Shown: positions 1-11,338, counted from the stretch's first letter. The stretch is 64,000 bases of DNA from Brachycybe producta (GCA_036925085.1 JAUPFP010000006.1:1267131-1331130), one strand, 5' to 3'. A program made the numbers and translations. Notes: generated by a model not told the origin, from the letters alone.

Positions 1-96
1 ATACAGGGTTGTACAAAATTAACAATTTCTAGAACATCTCAAAATATAAAATCAATTTATTAATAGTAATGTATACAGAGGAGGAAAACCCCGGTT

Positions 97-812
97 TAAG
101 GTGGTTGCAAAGTATAAACGCGTCTCGAATGTTGATTATTTCTATCTTTCAGGTTCAAAATGAAGAAGAATAAAACTAGAAGAGTAGCTCAGTAACTAAT
201 ACATAGTACACACCCTGATAATTAAAATGCATTTAAATAATAAACGTGTTCTATAGAGCCGCCTGTGAAAGACAAACAAACAATATGTCGTCGAATTCAA
301 TTTATTCAGTTAATTAATCTGAAAATATTGAGTTAATACTTAAATATAAAATATAAACTATTGACATTAAAATATTGATTTAGTATTTCAATTTAAAAAA
401 TATTAATAACAAAGTCAATTTTTATTTGGTGTTGATGTGTCCTAAACTGGATTCCGTATAATTCACCTAAACGCATTTAATTTGAATTCATTTAAATCAT
501 TTGTGTACAAGGTATAATAATCCTATATTACCTTGTCTACACATTAGCTAAATGCAATCAAGTTAAACGTGTTTTGTTTTACAAACTAGAAGGGTAGCGC
601 AATAATAACTTTATGATATTTTCATGTTTGATATCTTTTCAAAATAAGCTTTTTTTATATAAATTTAAAAATAACTCAAATTTGAAAGATATGAAAACAT
701 GAAAATGAGCCACCCTTCTAGTTTCTAAAAAAAATTACAGTTTCTTTTTACTTTTACACCTGAAAGACAAAACAATTCAAAAGTTCGAAGAGCATTGACA
801 CTTTATAACCAG
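97..812. repeat. Family D fold-back repeat, interrupted by family E
   Basis: The segments 97-199 and 583-812 match the dispersed family D repeat, whose hallmarks are a CTGTCTTTCAG-like end, the core ACTAGAAGGGTAGCTCAATC, an AT-rich middle with AAAATAAGCTTTTT, and the inverted end TTCTAGTTTCTAAAA. The middle (201-518) is a family E element, so this copy is split. Both orientations of the core occur (near 590 and near 712), as expected of a fold-back element. Family relationship is seen in the sequence; mobility is inferred. Confidence 0.6.
201..518 (-). mobile_element. Family E 320-bp element, copy 1
   Basis: This is the reverse complement of the blocks at 13165-13474 and 54079-54382. They share the ends (TATACC...GTACACAC in inverted orientation), a central AAATTGACTTTATTA-type stretch, and GGCTCTGTAGAACACG near one end. 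A short second fragment with the same TACCTTG..ACACAT end follows at 529-577. It has no coding capacity. It behaves like a non-autonomous DNA element with imperfect 17-bp terminal inverted repeats; the superfamily is unknown because I could not fix a target-site duplication. Confidence 0.6.
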
Positions 813-1148
813 TAATTAGTTATTTTTTGAGGATTATGGTTCGTCAATTCGATAATTTTGAAATTAAACAAAAAATTTCGACAAATTTATTTTTTTTTTA
901 AAAGAAAAAAGTCTTTTGATTTCAAATTGGTGTAAAATTTTCTCCCCAAAAAAGTAGGCGGGATGTTAGAGACCCGTTTATTTCTTTGGCAGTAGATAAC
1001 TTATTTTTGATTTTGGTTTAGAAATTGTACCATTGCCAAGTATCACATGTTAGAACTTAGAAGTGTCGGATTTAATGATGGTACTTGTACCGAAACACAC
1101 ACACACACACTCGTATTTCTTGCCAATCCAAGAACTTGTATACATGTC
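813..1148. other. AT-rich non-coding spacer
   Basis: Poly-T and poly-A runs and a short (AC)n run near 1098. I see no gene, RNA or repeat boundary here. Confidence 0.5.
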
Positions 1149-1286
1149 GTAACCAATTGGCGTAATTGTCCATTACACGAAATTTATATCCATTTCGCGA
1201 AATGAACATAAATTGATCTGATGCAAAACGCGAAATGGACCATACATTTCGTGTAGTGGACAATTACGGCCAAATGGATGCGGCGG
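1149..1286. mobile_element. Family C fold-back MITE, copy 1
   Basis: A near-palindrome of about 140 bp: the left arm GTAATTGTCCATTACACGAA is mirrored on the right as TTTCGTGTAGTGGACAATTA, and inner arms CATTTCGCGAAATG / CGCGAAATGGAC pair as well. The same unit occurs at 5258-5396 and 44541-44680. No coding capacity. Confidence 0.75.
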
Positions 1287-1574
1287 CGACATATATAACA
1301 ATGAGAATATAAAATCCATGAAACGAATTCTCTCTTTTCATTCGGTTTTTTTGTTTGTCCTACGAGAGTGAATGATTTTTCTGACATCATTCATTTCTTA
1401 CAAGTCAGAAGATGATTTTTTTTTAAAAGGAAAATTAGAGAAAGAGTTAGAAAAAGTGTGAGTGTGAGAGAGGGAGAGGGCCAAAGTGGGCCATTCGTTT
1501 TTCTGTCTACAAGTACACACACTACCCAGTTCATTGCAAGTTTTTCTAATGAGTTAGTTAAGCTTTTGAAAAAG

Positions 1575-1710
1575 TACGGTGGCCGAATGGTTCCCGATTT
1601 GGAAGTTGTTGTAGAGTTTTGGAAGTTGTTGTGAAGTTTTGGAAGTTGTCGTGGAGGTTTGGGTGTTGTCGTGTGTTTGTATATAGAGATTGCACCTCTC
1701 GGCCACCGTA
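1575..1710. mobile_element. Small TA-flanked inverted-repeat element
   Basis: TACGGTGGCCGA at 1575 is mirrored by TCGGCCACCGTA ending at 1710, giving 12-bp perfect terminal inverted repeats. Between them lies a short tandem array (about 1599-1676) of a 20-21 bp unit containing GAAGTTGTTGT, repeated three to four times. Probably a miniature transposon; only one copy is seen in the window. Confidence 0.5.
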
Positions 1711-1958
1711 AAAAAGGGTACAACTTCAAAAATGAAAGGAATTTGGAGGATGGAAAGGTCCGAACTAAAACCATAATGTGAGGAGGAGGGTCCTACTTTT
1801 TCTCAAAACTCAATTCACTTTGGGTTCTTCTAAACTTCTAAAGAAAAAGTTTACCAAACATTTACATAATGAACGTAATAAACTTTTTTAGAAGTAAATT
1901 TTTAAGGAAAAAAATTCTTCTCGTGGTTGTTTTAAAGAGTAAATGGTCCAATCACAAA

Positions 1959-2900
1959 CTGTAATTAAATTGTATTCTTTCAGGTGCAAAATTACGAGAA
2001 AAACTTGAATGTGTTTTAAAAACTAGAATGATACCTTAATCATGTATATGTGCCTGACAATGCTTAATGCTTCATGTGGACTTTTATGTTCCTCTGTCAT
2101 AGGCCTAGTTGGCTGCTAGCAGAGTACTAATTGTAATTGTAATCACTTAAGAGTATTTCCAAAATTGATATCTTTTAAAATAAGCTTTTTTTATGTAAAT
2201 TTGAAAATGATGGAACTTTAAGTAAACAATATTTTTTTTAAAAGATTTTTCTATGAAAAGTTTATTTTGAAAGATATATCAAACATTGAAATTAAATTAA
2301 GTGGATTCAGCTATCCTTATAATAATAGCTTCTAAAACTTCCTTGTTTTTCTTAATTTTGCTTTTGAAAGACAGAATAATCTGATTATAACTGTTTTTTT
2401 TCTTTCAGGAGCTTAAAATTGAGAGAATGTTGATATCTTTTAAAATAAACTTCTTTTATGCTCAGTTTGAAAATGACCCACCAAACTTTAATAAGCAGAT
2501 GATATTTTTTTCAAAATTTTTGTCCGATAAAAATGTTCATTTTGAAAAGTATCAAGATGAAAATTGAGCTACCCTTCTAGTTTCTAAAACTGTTTCTATT
2601 TTTTTTTTTTCATTTTTTCTCTTCTGAAATACAGAATAATCAAAGTTTGAAAATCAAGCAATTCATAAAAAAAAAATCTGAAGTGATTGTGCTACTCTTC
2701 TAGTTTCTAAAACTCTTTCTAGTTTCTTTTATTTTTTATTTTTTCTCTTCTGAAATACAGAATAATCAAAGTTTGAAAAACATCTGAAGCTTACCCTTCT
2801 AGTTTCTAAAACACTTTCTAGTTTTTTTTTAATTTTTTCTCTTCTGAAATACAGAATAATCAAAGTTTGAAAATCAGGCAATTCATAAAATATCCCAATG
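1959..2900. repeat. Cluster of family D copies with tandemly repeated end
   Basis: Two family D copies lie head to tail (about 1959-2395 and 2396-2900). The first is interrupted by a retroposon fragment at 2050-2150. In the second, the terminal block (CTTCTAGTTTCTAAAA, then pyrimidines, then TGAAATACAGAATAATCAAA) is repeated three times in tandem between about 2570 and 2880, with units of roughly 110-130 bp. No coding capacity. Confidence 0.6.
2050..2150 (+). mobile_element. Retroposon 3'-end fragment (GGCCTA family)
   Basis: Contains GTGGACTTTTATGT, CCTCTGTCATAGGCCTA, TTGGCTGCTAGC and a tail of repeated ATTGTA units. The same block occurs at 9318-9530 (minus), 42535-42690 (plus) and, decayed, at 51570-51660 (minus). 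The short repeated 3' tail and variable 5' end suggest a LINE or SINE 3' end. It sits inside a family D copy. Confidence 0.5.
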
Positions 2901-3732
2901 AGGTTTACTGTATTCTTTGGAACAAAGGATGAAATTGACCTTTTGGTTTACAAAATAACATGTATTTTTCCAAGACTTGACTCCACCACACTTAATCTTA
3001 GTTAGGAAATAACATTGCAAATAATGTACGGTCTAGTCCAAGTTGTAATTTTTTTTTGTCTGTCTCTCCCCATGTGTATAATATGTGTGTGGGTGGGTGT
3101 TTCTGAGACTATGGGTTATTTTATGTTTGAATGGGCTACATAATGTATATATGTGTGTGGTTGGTTGGTAGTGGACAAAAAAAAAGTGGCCAGTAATTGG
3201 GCCACATACACACATGAATCGATGATGACCAGAATGAGTTCGGACAGGCGGAATTTAGGAAGGGAAACTTAACAACCATTGGGATCTTTTTTTTTTTCTC
3301 TCTTCTAGTTCGAAAACCATTCTATGATAAAGCTTTAACTTAACTGAAAGAGGGGGTGGGGGACACACTATATATAGAGGTGGTTTTAACTGCGTCCTGT
3401 TTCCGTTCGATTGGCGTTTTTCTTCATCGTAATTTTTGAAGCCTCCTCCTCCTTGTTTGCTTGCTTCAAGTTGGCTTGACCATTGACAAGAATTTCTCCC
3501 CCACCACCCACCCCACACACACTCTATGACGTCTTCTACAATAGATAAATATTTATGTTGCTTGAATGTGACTTCATCCAAACTATGAACTATAATTTCC
3601 AATCAATGCCAAAAGAAAACAAATTGTGTCACAAAGTTTGCATGACAACAGTGTCGTCATTTCCAAGTTAGCCATTGTCCACTTGGAAGTTTACATTGAT
3701 GCCCATGGTGTCAATGTAATTTAGCAACATTA
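2901..3732. other. Non-coding spacer with low-complexity tracts
   Basis: Contains short GT-rich runs (3070-3170), a poly-T run (3288) and GGGGTGGGGG/CCCCACC tracts. The open frames seen here lack any recognisable domain. No gene supported. Confidence 0.5.
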
Positions 3733-4096
3733 AGTTGGTTTTAAAGTGTAAACAGAGCAAACTCTTTGATTTATTCTGTCTTTCAGGTGCAAAATGAAGG
3801 GAAATTTATAATGTGTTATAGAAACTAGAAGGGGGGTAGCTCAATCACTTAAGAGGATTTTCATATTTGATATTTTTTAAAATAAACTTTTTTTGTCAGT
3901 TTGAAAATGTCCCAACTTTAAGCAGACTGTTATTTATTGTTGACGATGTCAACATGAAAATGTACTTCAGTGATTAAGCTACCATTCTAGTTTCTAAATT
4001 TCTAAAACATCTTTTTCTAGTTTCTCTTAATGTGGCCTATGAAAAACAAAATAATCAAAGTTTGAAAATCAGCTGTTGATAAACCATCTTAAAAGG
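3733..4096. repeat. Family D fold-back repeat
   Basis: Complete-looking copy. The left end has TTTAAAGTGTAAAC then TTCTGTCTTTCAGGTGC; the core GTAGCTCAATCACTTAAGAG follows, then inverted TACCATTCTAGTTTCTAAA, and the right end has CAGCTG then AAACCATCTTAA. Confidence 0.6.
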
Positions 4097-4218
4097 TAAT
4101 TGGAAGATCATCAACAGATTATCTTGAGTGTAATATATACCTAGTGAAGTAGTGCAAGACAACACTGTCGTCGTTTCGTGTGTGGGGTGTCTGTTTCTAT
4201 TATAAGTTGGTTTGCATA

Positions 4219-4405
4219 CAGGCAATTAGAAATCGGGATAAACAGAAGTTAGCTCCCCCCTTTTTATGACGACCTGCAACTTCTAATTGGTTGGTTATGT
4301 AGTCTGACGTTACATGCTCCGCCCCTTTTCAACGTCGAACCACACAACAAACCAATTAGAAGTTGCCCGTCGTCATAAAAAGGGCAGAGCCAACTTCTGT
4401 TTTCT
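4219..4405. mobile_element. Family A MITE, 3' truncated
   Basis: Starts with ACAGGCAATTAG-type terminal sequence, followed by TTAGCTCCCCCCTTTTTATGACG, the inner arm CAACTTCTAATTGG, a GC-box (CTCCGCCC) and the mirrored second half. The right end stops at TTCTGTTTTCTAG instead of reaching TGCCTGT, so no target-site duplication can be scored. Confidence 0.75.
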
Positions 4406-5257
4406 AGAAGGATTCGGTTTTTTGCATTTCCTGAACAATTTGAGCAATTGGACATCATGCGTTTTGAAAAAAAAATCTCCTTATCTCATCTTTAGTGCAA
4501 AACATCCCAAGTGAAGTTTGCAAGACAACATTGTCTTCTTCATTTCCTGCATGCAGAGCCCGCCTTAAAAGTTATGTTAGTGCAAAATGGGCATGTTTGT
4601 AAAGAGAGAGAGGAACACACTTTTTTTTGTATCTTGAGTTTCTTGTTTAGATTTTGGCCTAAATTCTAAGGGTTGCGCTTATCCATCTTGAAATATTTTT
4701 CTTTTTTTTTGTTTTGTTTGTTGAGATTTTACCTCATGGAGTTGGTTATTTTTTTTTTTCTCCTTTTACTTTCTTTTTTTCTAGATTTTTTTTTTTTCTC
4801 TTTTTTTGAGAGGCGCTTCAGATAATAGTTAGAAATTTCCCGTGAGACTTTCATCACTACTTGAAGATACTACTAGATTTTGATTGCATTTTGTGTATGT
4901 GTCTGTTGCGCACACACACACATACCACACTAGATAGCAATTGTAGGTTGGTCTAGTAGGAAGTATGACATGGACTTAAAACCATTCATAGTTGAAACTG
5001 TGAAATAGAACACAGTTGTTTGTTGCAAAGTCAATGCACGATTCTTATATATATATATATAGATAGAAAGAGAGAGAGATAGAAAAAAAAAGAGTAAAGA
5101 GATTGTTTTCTTATATATGAGATTATATAGCCTCTAAGCTTTTAGTATAGAGAGAGGCGGGTCATTTTTTTTATCAGAACAACTCATCGAATTCGTGAGT
5201 CTTACTTAAGTTTGACTGTAATTCGCTCACGTAATTGGGTGCTTGAATAGTATATAT
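4406..5257. other. AT-rich spacer with microsatellites
   Basis: Long poly-T runs (4620-4800), a short (AC)n run at 4913 and (TA)n/(GA)n near 5047-5080. No gene seen. Confidence 0.5.
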
Positions 5258-5396
5258 GTCGCTTCCATTTGGTGTAATTGTCCATTACACGAAATGTATG
5301 TCTATTTTCGCGAAATGAACATTAGATTGGATTGATGCAATATGCGAAATGGACATACATTTCGTGTAATGGACACAGTACACTAAATGGATGAGG
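5258..5396. mobile_element. Family C fold-back MITE, copy 2
   Basis: CGCTTCCATTTGGTGTAATT at the left is mirrored on the right by CATTTCGTGTAATGGACA and AAATGGATG. Matches 1149-1286 and 44541-44680. Confidence 0.75.
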
Positions 5397-5738
5397 CATA
5401 TTATATAGTATATCTGTTTTTTGTGTGTCTTATGTGCTGTTGTTGTATGTTGGTTGGAAATGAACATGCAGTTTAAGGTTGGTTATCTGAAGAAAGAAGG
5501 AAAGAGAGATAGAGAGAGAGAAACGGACTGATTAATTTGGTCGTGAACAACTGCAAAAGAAAATTTTCGGCAATTTCAACTTATCTACTGGTGTTTGATA
5601 GTCGTTTACTGAACGAAAAGATACGTTTTTTTTTGTATCTCTCTCTCTCTCTCTCTTTCTTTCTCTTTTGTTAAGTCGATACAATGTGTCTGTTGAGGGC
5701 ATATACAGAGTGTTTCAAAAGAAAAGAGACTTATCTAG

Positions 5739-5892
5739 ACAGACAATTAGAAAACGGGATGAACAGAAGTTGGCTCCGCCCTTTTTACGACGAAAGGCAA
5801 CTTCGAACCACATAACAAACCAATTATAAGATGCCGTTCGTCATAAAAAGGGCGGAGCCAACTTCTGTTCATCCCGTTTTCTAATTGCCTGT
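5739..5892. mobile_element. Family A MITE with 9-bp target duplication
   Basis: Ends ACAGACAATTAG and CTAATTGCCTGT, flanked on both sides by the exact 9-bp direct repeat CTTATCTAG (5730-5738 and 5893-5901). The arms carry CTCCGCCCTTTTTA and its complement. Near-perfect fold-back of about 154 bp without coding capacity. A 9-bp duplication is typical of Mutator-like elements; that assignment is inferred from duplication length and long inverted repeats only. Confidence 0.9.
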
Positions 5893-5923
5893 CTTATCTA
5901 GTGTCACATACTGCCAACCTGTT

Positions 5924-5976
5924 AGTGAATCTGCAAAATTCAACACCTAAAATGTATTGAATTTTGCAGATTCACT
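5924..5976. repeat. Perfect 20-bp hairpin
   Basis: AGTGAATCTGCAAAATTCAA (5924-5943) is followed by a 13-nt loop and its exact reverse complement (5957-5976). Confidence 0.85.
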
Positions 5977-6192
5977 TAGCAGTTTGGTGGTTTTGCAGAT
6001 TGTCTAGGAAATCTACAGATTGACTGATTCCCGCTGATTAACAGTAACATATACAATAGGTACTCTTCAACAGGGTTCTCCTATGTTGTGGAGGTCCTGC
6101 TCAGAAGGTTTAAAGTTATTGAAGTTCATGGTATACTACAATATAAATATAATTCTTGAATTTGTGCCATAGTTTTATTTTGAAGCACACTG

Positions 6193-6648
6193 CATTTACC
6201 TTAAATTACACTAGTTTGTACATTTATATATGTGTGTAATTTAAGTTGGGTGTCGTTTTTGGTGGTGAAGAGTACAACATATACAAGTATATATAAGCGT
6301 ATAATATAAATAAGTCTTGAAACTTCTTTGCTTGATCCAATGATTACAATTCACATGGGGGCCACTATGCCACAAGCTTCATTAATTTGCTCCTCAATTG
6401 CCATTTTACATGACCATCTCTCTCTCTCTCTCTAAAGCAGTCTTTTCTATCTCTCTCTCTCTCATTGTGTCTGACTGAAATGTTCATTCTAGTCAATCTA
6501 GTAGTTTTAGTCTTGTTAGAGATAACTTTTGTATATCAAATTATTGCCTACTCTAGGCTCTTCTGCCTTTTTTTCTGTGTGTGTGGATACAAATGACGCG
6601 CCCACCCACCACCACCACCACCTTTAAAAATAGATGGAATATCATTAA
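6193..6648. other. Spacer with (CT)n and (CA)n tracts
   Basis: (CT)n at 6416-6433 and 6451-6463, and a (CCA)n run near 6602. No gene seen. Confidence 0.5.
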
Positions 6649-6650
6649 TA

Positions 6651-6960
6651 GGGTTCGGATTTTGATGCAATATCAACCGGAATGTTTCTCAATGTGTGGC
6701 CCAAGTGCCTATTGTGAAGTGACAATCTCGTTTAGTTAACAAAAAAATTGTTCTTTCTAATTAAAAAAAAATGGTTAGAGGCTAGAAATCTAGTTGACAA
6801 CTGATAACCGGACATCTAGGCTCTCTAACCAGCCTTTTCTGATTAGAAAAAGTATATTTGCAGTTATTATTATAATGATGATGATTACTTCACAATTGGC
6901 ACTTGGGCCACACATTGAGAAACATCCCGGTTGATATTGCATCAAAATCCGACCGAGCCC
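6651..6960. mobile_element. Family B mariner-type MITE, copy 1
   Basis: The element runs from GGGTTCGGATTTTGATGCAA to TTGCATCAAAATCCGA..GCCC and is bounded by TA on each side (6649-6650, 6961-6962). Inner arms CCCAAGTGCC..TTGTGAAGT and ACTTCACAATTGGCACTTGG also pair. TA duplications are diagnostic of the Tc1/mariner superfamily. No transposase. It lies 33 bp from a second copy in the same orientation. Confidence 0.8.
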
Positions 6961-6993
6961 TAATCGTTAATATTGAATACACACACATAATTA

Positions 6994-7307
6994 GGGCTCG
7001 GATTTTGATGCAATATCAACTGGAACGTTTCTCAATTCGTGACCCAAGTGCCAATTGTGAAGTAATCATCAACATCACTAGAGCAACTGCAATTATGCTT
7101 TTTCTAATCAGAAAAGGCTGGTTAGAGAGGCTACTATCAGGTCGGGCTCCTATCAGTTGTCAACTAGACTTCTAGTCTCTAACTATTTTTTTTTAGTCAG
7201 AAAGAACAATTGTTTTTATTAGCTAAACGAGATTGTTACTTCACAATTGGCACTTGGGCCACATATTGAGAAACATTCCGGTTGATATTGCATCAAAATC
7301 CGAGCCC
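6994..7307. mobile_element. Family B mariner-type MITE, copy 2
   Basis: Starts TA-GGGCTCGGATTTTGATG and ends CATCAAAATCCGAGCCC-TA (TA at 6992-6993 and 7308-7309). The terminal inverted repeats are almost perfect for about 28 bp. The 90-aa open frame across its left half (6903-7175) is a by-product of the repeat. Confidence 0.85.
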
Positions 7308-7309
7308 TA

Positions 7310-9317
7310 CACATAACATAACAGAAAACTTTTGTTGAAAAGTTTTTTTCATCAAATTTTCTGTGGTCAGATTTATTTCAGCAAAAAAAAAGTTTACTCT
7401 TTTGCAATCATGTGACTATTCTCTAATTAATTAATATTTAATTTCAAACTATTTACATAAATCTGGAATGAATGTTTATCTAAGAGGAAATTTTTCAATG
7501 TATTGCTCAATCAACTCTTTTTAGGTAAAGTTGGTATTTACCTTATTTTATTTTTTGTCAATATCACTTTGACCCTTTCATGAGTCCAAAACATGTATTT
7601 AGCCTCAAGAGAGGATTTACATTAAATGAGTAATGTGCCAGAATGAGCAAAATTCAACAAACGCCAAACATTTTGCAGTTTGGCGGCGGCGCTTATTCAG
7701 TTTTCTAGTAGATTCACTGGGACTTGAATACCTTTGAACATTTGTGTAGAGCCTTTTGCTTTATTATGAGCCTTTCGGCGCAGTGGCGCTTGCGTGCTGC
7801 ACTTATCTTTAAGGCTAAATGATGGAGCTGTAACTAGGGGCAAGGCGATTTTTAGGTACCTTCCTCGGACGCAAAGCTCAGGTGCGCAGAAATAAAGGCG
7901 CAAAATAACTAGAATGATAATACTGATAGTGTGTCAGTTTTATTCTTGCTGCAGGCGCAAAATTAGCTAGTTATGGCTCAGATACATGATAATGAGCGAA
8001 TGGAACTTATTCAGTTTGGCGTTTATTCAGTTTGAGGTTTTTTTAGTTTGGCATTTGTTCCAATTATAGCGCTAATTCCAATTGTCGTTTCTTTAATCTG
8101 ACGCTGATTCAGATCCACTTTTACGTTTGACTACTAATTATATTTTATTTTAAACCATTTTATAATTTATCTATAGACAAAAGCTAGTTTTGCAACAGAA
8201 TTTCTGTTTAATTAGGCATTTTTTTTCTCTGTCCAAAATTTAGAGAAAAAAATTATCAGATGAAAAGATTTCAAACACAAAACAAAACAAAATGTAAAAT
8301 ATTATATAATAAAAATTGGAGGTTTTCAACTTAGTGAATAAACGAAAAAAATAAAATTTGACACAATTTATTATTTGGTGAATGTTTGTTTTACCTAGAG
8401 GTACATTAAATTTTTTGGCTAAATAAATATTGCCTTTTTCACACAACACCCCTTAACAAAAACAACAACAACAACCAAAAAAATTGAGGTTTTATAATAA
8501 TAAAAGTTGACAGTTAAAAACTTGATTCACATTTTGTCTCTTTTTTTTTCTGCATAATAAATAAAAATGGTGAAACAAATACACCTTCTGGGTTTAAGAT
8601 ACAAATAAATGGGGGGAGGGCCACGGTTATTGCATTAATAAGTTTTAAATATTTAATAAAACGTATTTAATGGCATTTAAAAGTAATTAGTAAAAGAAGA
8701 ATGAGAACTTCAATTAAGTTAACTTTCTATATTTAGAAACAGTATTCGTCATAAAAATATTTTTAAATTGGGGTCTTCATTATCATCATGATGATGATGA
8801 TGATGACCCCAATTTAAAATCATCAGAGATCATCTTCTTTTATTTTGAGAGATATGAAGTTTCTTTTGTAAGATTTCAGGTTCTTCTTCTTCTTAATTAA
8901 GCATATTAATGAGATTTTTTAATAAAGGGGCTTCAAAAAAATTTAAGCATAGAAAACAAACAAGAGTTTTTAAAAAAAAAAAAAAAGAAGAAAAAAAAAT
9001 CATTTGATAAATGTGATTAAAAATGGCAGAAAATTACATCTGTCAAAAAGGACAATTTTTAACATTTTTTTGTAAAAAAAAAAAGGATTTATTTAGTTAT
9101 GTCTTTAATAATTCATTAGAAATATGTGATTCAAAAATAGAAAATAATACCTTGTTTCCACTACACAAATTTAACTAATTAAAAAGTTAACTATAGTTAA
9201 TTTTTCAGTTGAAACAAATTTTCTTACAATTAACCATGTAGTTAAATTTCTGAACAGTGCAAGTTAACGCAACTGTATTGGACACACAATGTGGTTAACC
9301 ACATTATTGAAATTGTT
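7310..9317. other. AT-rich non-coding region
   Basis: Contains a stretch (about 7640-8110) with repeated TTCAGTTTGGCG-like motifs, a GC-richer patch at 7750-7890 that faintly resembles a decayed tRNA-SINE head (CGGCGCAGTGGC) but lacks a good box B, a hairpin (8761-8819) and long poly-A. No gene supported. Confidence 0.45.
8761..8819. repeat. Hairpin around (ATG)n
   Basis: TTTTAAATTGGGGTC (8761-8775) is the exact complement of GACCCCAATTTAAAA (8805-8819). The interior is a self-complementary TCATCATGATGA run. Confidence 0.8.
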
Positions 9318-9530
9318 CAATAGGTCACTTATTACAATTACAATTAGTGCTCTGCTAGCAGCCAAATAGGCCTATGGCGGAGGGACATAAAAGTCCTCAA
9401 TGAGCATTAAACATTGTCAAGCACATATACATGCACAAATATATATAAAAAAATGAATATACAAATGTCAATCCCACAAAACAAAATTATCCCCATCCAC
9501 CACTTCAGACAAATTTAACCTACAAAACAA
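9318..9530 (-). mobile_element. Retroposon 3'-end fragment (GGCCTA family)
   Basis: On the minus strand it reads GGGGATAATTTTGTTTTGTG, GACATTT, then GGACTTTTATGTCCCTC, CATAGGCCTATTTGGCTGC and a tail of ATTGTA repeats ending near 9318. It is the longest match to the copy at 42535-42690; the shared region extends about 200 bp upstream of the tail. Probably a LINE 3' end or SINE. Confidence 0.55.
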
Positions 9531-10389
9531 CATGGCGTATAGTGAGAGACCACTCAAAATAAAATTCCATTGAATCACTTTGTAGGTAATTTAATTGATA
9601 ATGCAATACTGCAAAAGATGACCATAGAAATATTCTGATTTTATATTTCTATTTCTATAATTTCTGCTAGATTTTTCAGCATGTGTGATTCTTCCCTTAC
9701 TGTCATTGAAATAATCTTTCTTTGACTTGACTGATGAGTGGAGAAAGCAAAAAATGTGTGGATCACATTCAACCAAGAATGGATTATTTTTTTATTAAAA
9801 AAAATCTTTCTAGAGAACTTGAGTTGGAGAGTAGAAAGAAAAAAAAATTATGACACAAGTAACAGAAAAGACAATGTTTTTTTATGTAATAAATACATCG
9901 TATTTGTAATCAAATTACAACACGGACGACTACTTTCGATAAAAATGAAGAAGAAAAAAAAAAGCATTGTGTATATGTGTAATGTTAAAAGAAACTTGGT
10001 GTATGTGTTGTCCGTCCCAAATGAAAAATGTGATGATATTTTATCATCATCTTTATCATAAGAAAGTATATCACTCATTCGAAACAAGTCGACAGTAAAA
10101 AAAATCCAGTACGAATTACAAATGGTATCCATCTTCCTTTTTTTTCGAGGGGGGGGGGGGTTTCTTAAACCCAATTCTCTCATCAGTCATCGCTTTAATA
10201 AAAGGGAATTGATACCCCTAGTCATTTACCCTCAGCCACCCTCTTCCCCCTCCACACAAACACACACACACACTTCTCCTTAATTCTTTCTTAACCTGGG
10301 TTTCAAGTCTAAGAGTTGGATCACACATGCGTGAAAAATAAGCAGTGAAACAGAAATTGAAATAAAATCATCAGAAGAAAACTTTTTAG
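9531..10389. other. AT-rich spacer with G-tract
   Basis: Includes poly-A runs, an 11-base G run at 10150-10160 and a CA run at 10256-10273. The open frames here show no recognisable domain. Confidence 0.5.
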
Positions 10390-10855
10390 GGCTTGCTTTT
10401 AGGGGTGCTGCAAGATTCGTTAAAGGTAAATTACATGTACTCTGACAGTGTGATCCGCATGCTAGATAAACTTCAATGGGATTCACTAGCAAACCGTAGA
10501 GCTGAACAAAGCGTTGCCCTTCTTTAACCCTTGCTAGTTCCAGACAGCAGATCATTGTTAAATGGAATTCTTACTACAAACCACCATATATCTAGAAATG
10601 GTCATCCAAAGGCTATTAGAGAAATTGGAGCTAGACCTGATGCATATTTGCGATCTTTCTTTCTAAATGTGTTTAGACAATGGAATGCTCTTCCAGCACA
10701 TACTTCTGTTTTAGGACGAGTTCAGTTTGACGATGATGTCTATGCCTCGTCTCAGTGACAACCATTTGTGATTGGGAATTGTTCCCCCACTGCCACATGG
10801 CTCTCGAGCTGATTGCAGGTGTACTTTGATTGAATTGAATTGAATAGAACGTTGT
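10390..10855 (+). pseudogene. LINE reverse-transcriptase 3' end (decayed)
   Basis: Conceptual translation gives AARFVKGKLHVL (about 10400), then in another frame MLDKLQWDSLANRRAEQ (from 10459), a stop at 10525-10527, and in the same frame a 75-residue stretch ending LRSFFLNVFRQWNALP. This order (AARFV..., MLxxLxWxxLxxRR..., FFxxxxRxWNxLP) is the known C-terminal signature of ORF2 of many non-LTR retrotransposons of the CR1/L2/Jockey-type group. The 3' end carries GATTGCAGGTGTACTTTG and a GAATT repeat tail. One frameshift and one stop show it is dead and 5' truncated. A second 3' end lies inverted at 16693-16865. Confidence 0.75.
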
Positions 10856-10884
10856 TTCAGCAAAGCGACATGGATGGGGGGGCA

Positions 10885-11338
10885 CTTGCATTGCTAAAGA
10901 TTATTGTCGCTTGGAAAAATCGCTTGGAAAAATATTTTTAACGTCTTAATTAGAATAAGAATAAAGAACATATCTCGTAATTAAGAAAATATTAATCTAC
11001 CTCTATAATTTGTTGTATCCCATTTAATCGCTCAGAAAAGGAGAAAAAGCCTCGATTGCACCCACAACTGGCAAATTGGTTTCTTCATTTTTTTTTTCGT
11101 TAGCGTTGATTTGGCTTTTCGTTAACAGGAAACAAACGAAGAAACCAATTTGCCAGTTGTGGGTGCAATCAAGGCTTTTTTTTTTCCTTTTCGGAGCGTT
11201 CAAAATGGGATACAAATTATGGAGCTAGGTTAATATCTTCTTAATTATGAGATACAGTATGTTTTTTATTGTAATTAAGACACTAAAAATTATTTTTAAA
11301 AGCGGTTTTTAAGTGACAATAATCGTTAGCGATGCAAG
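10885..11338. mobile_element. 454-bp fold-back element
   Basis: The whole unit is an imperfect palindrome. CTTGCATTGCTAAAGATTAT at the left mirrors ATAATCGTTAGCGATGCAAG at the right, and inner arms GATTGCACCCACAACTGGCA (about 11054) and TGCCAGTTGTGGGTGCAATC (about 11150) are exact complements. No coding capacity and no clear target duplication. It abuts the LINE tail. Confidence 0.7.

Larger units (their letters stand above)
5706..6192. mobile_element. Degraded mariner-like inverted-repeat element
   Basis: CAGAGTGTTTCAAAAG after a TA dinucleotide at 5704 is mirrored by TTTTGAAGCACACTG ending at 6192. A family A MITE (5739-5892) is nested inside. There is no clear TA after the right end and no transposase frame, so the assignment to mariner is weak. 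The rest holds the perfect hairpin described separately. Confidence 0.35.

Noticed and set aside
6651-7307. The two adjacent family B copies as LTRs of one element
   Set aside because: Each copy is itself an inverted-repeat unit bounded by TA, and only 33 bp lie between them.
7750-7890. Decayed tRNA-SINE
   Set aside because: A possible box A is visible but there is no acceptable box B, tail or target duplication.
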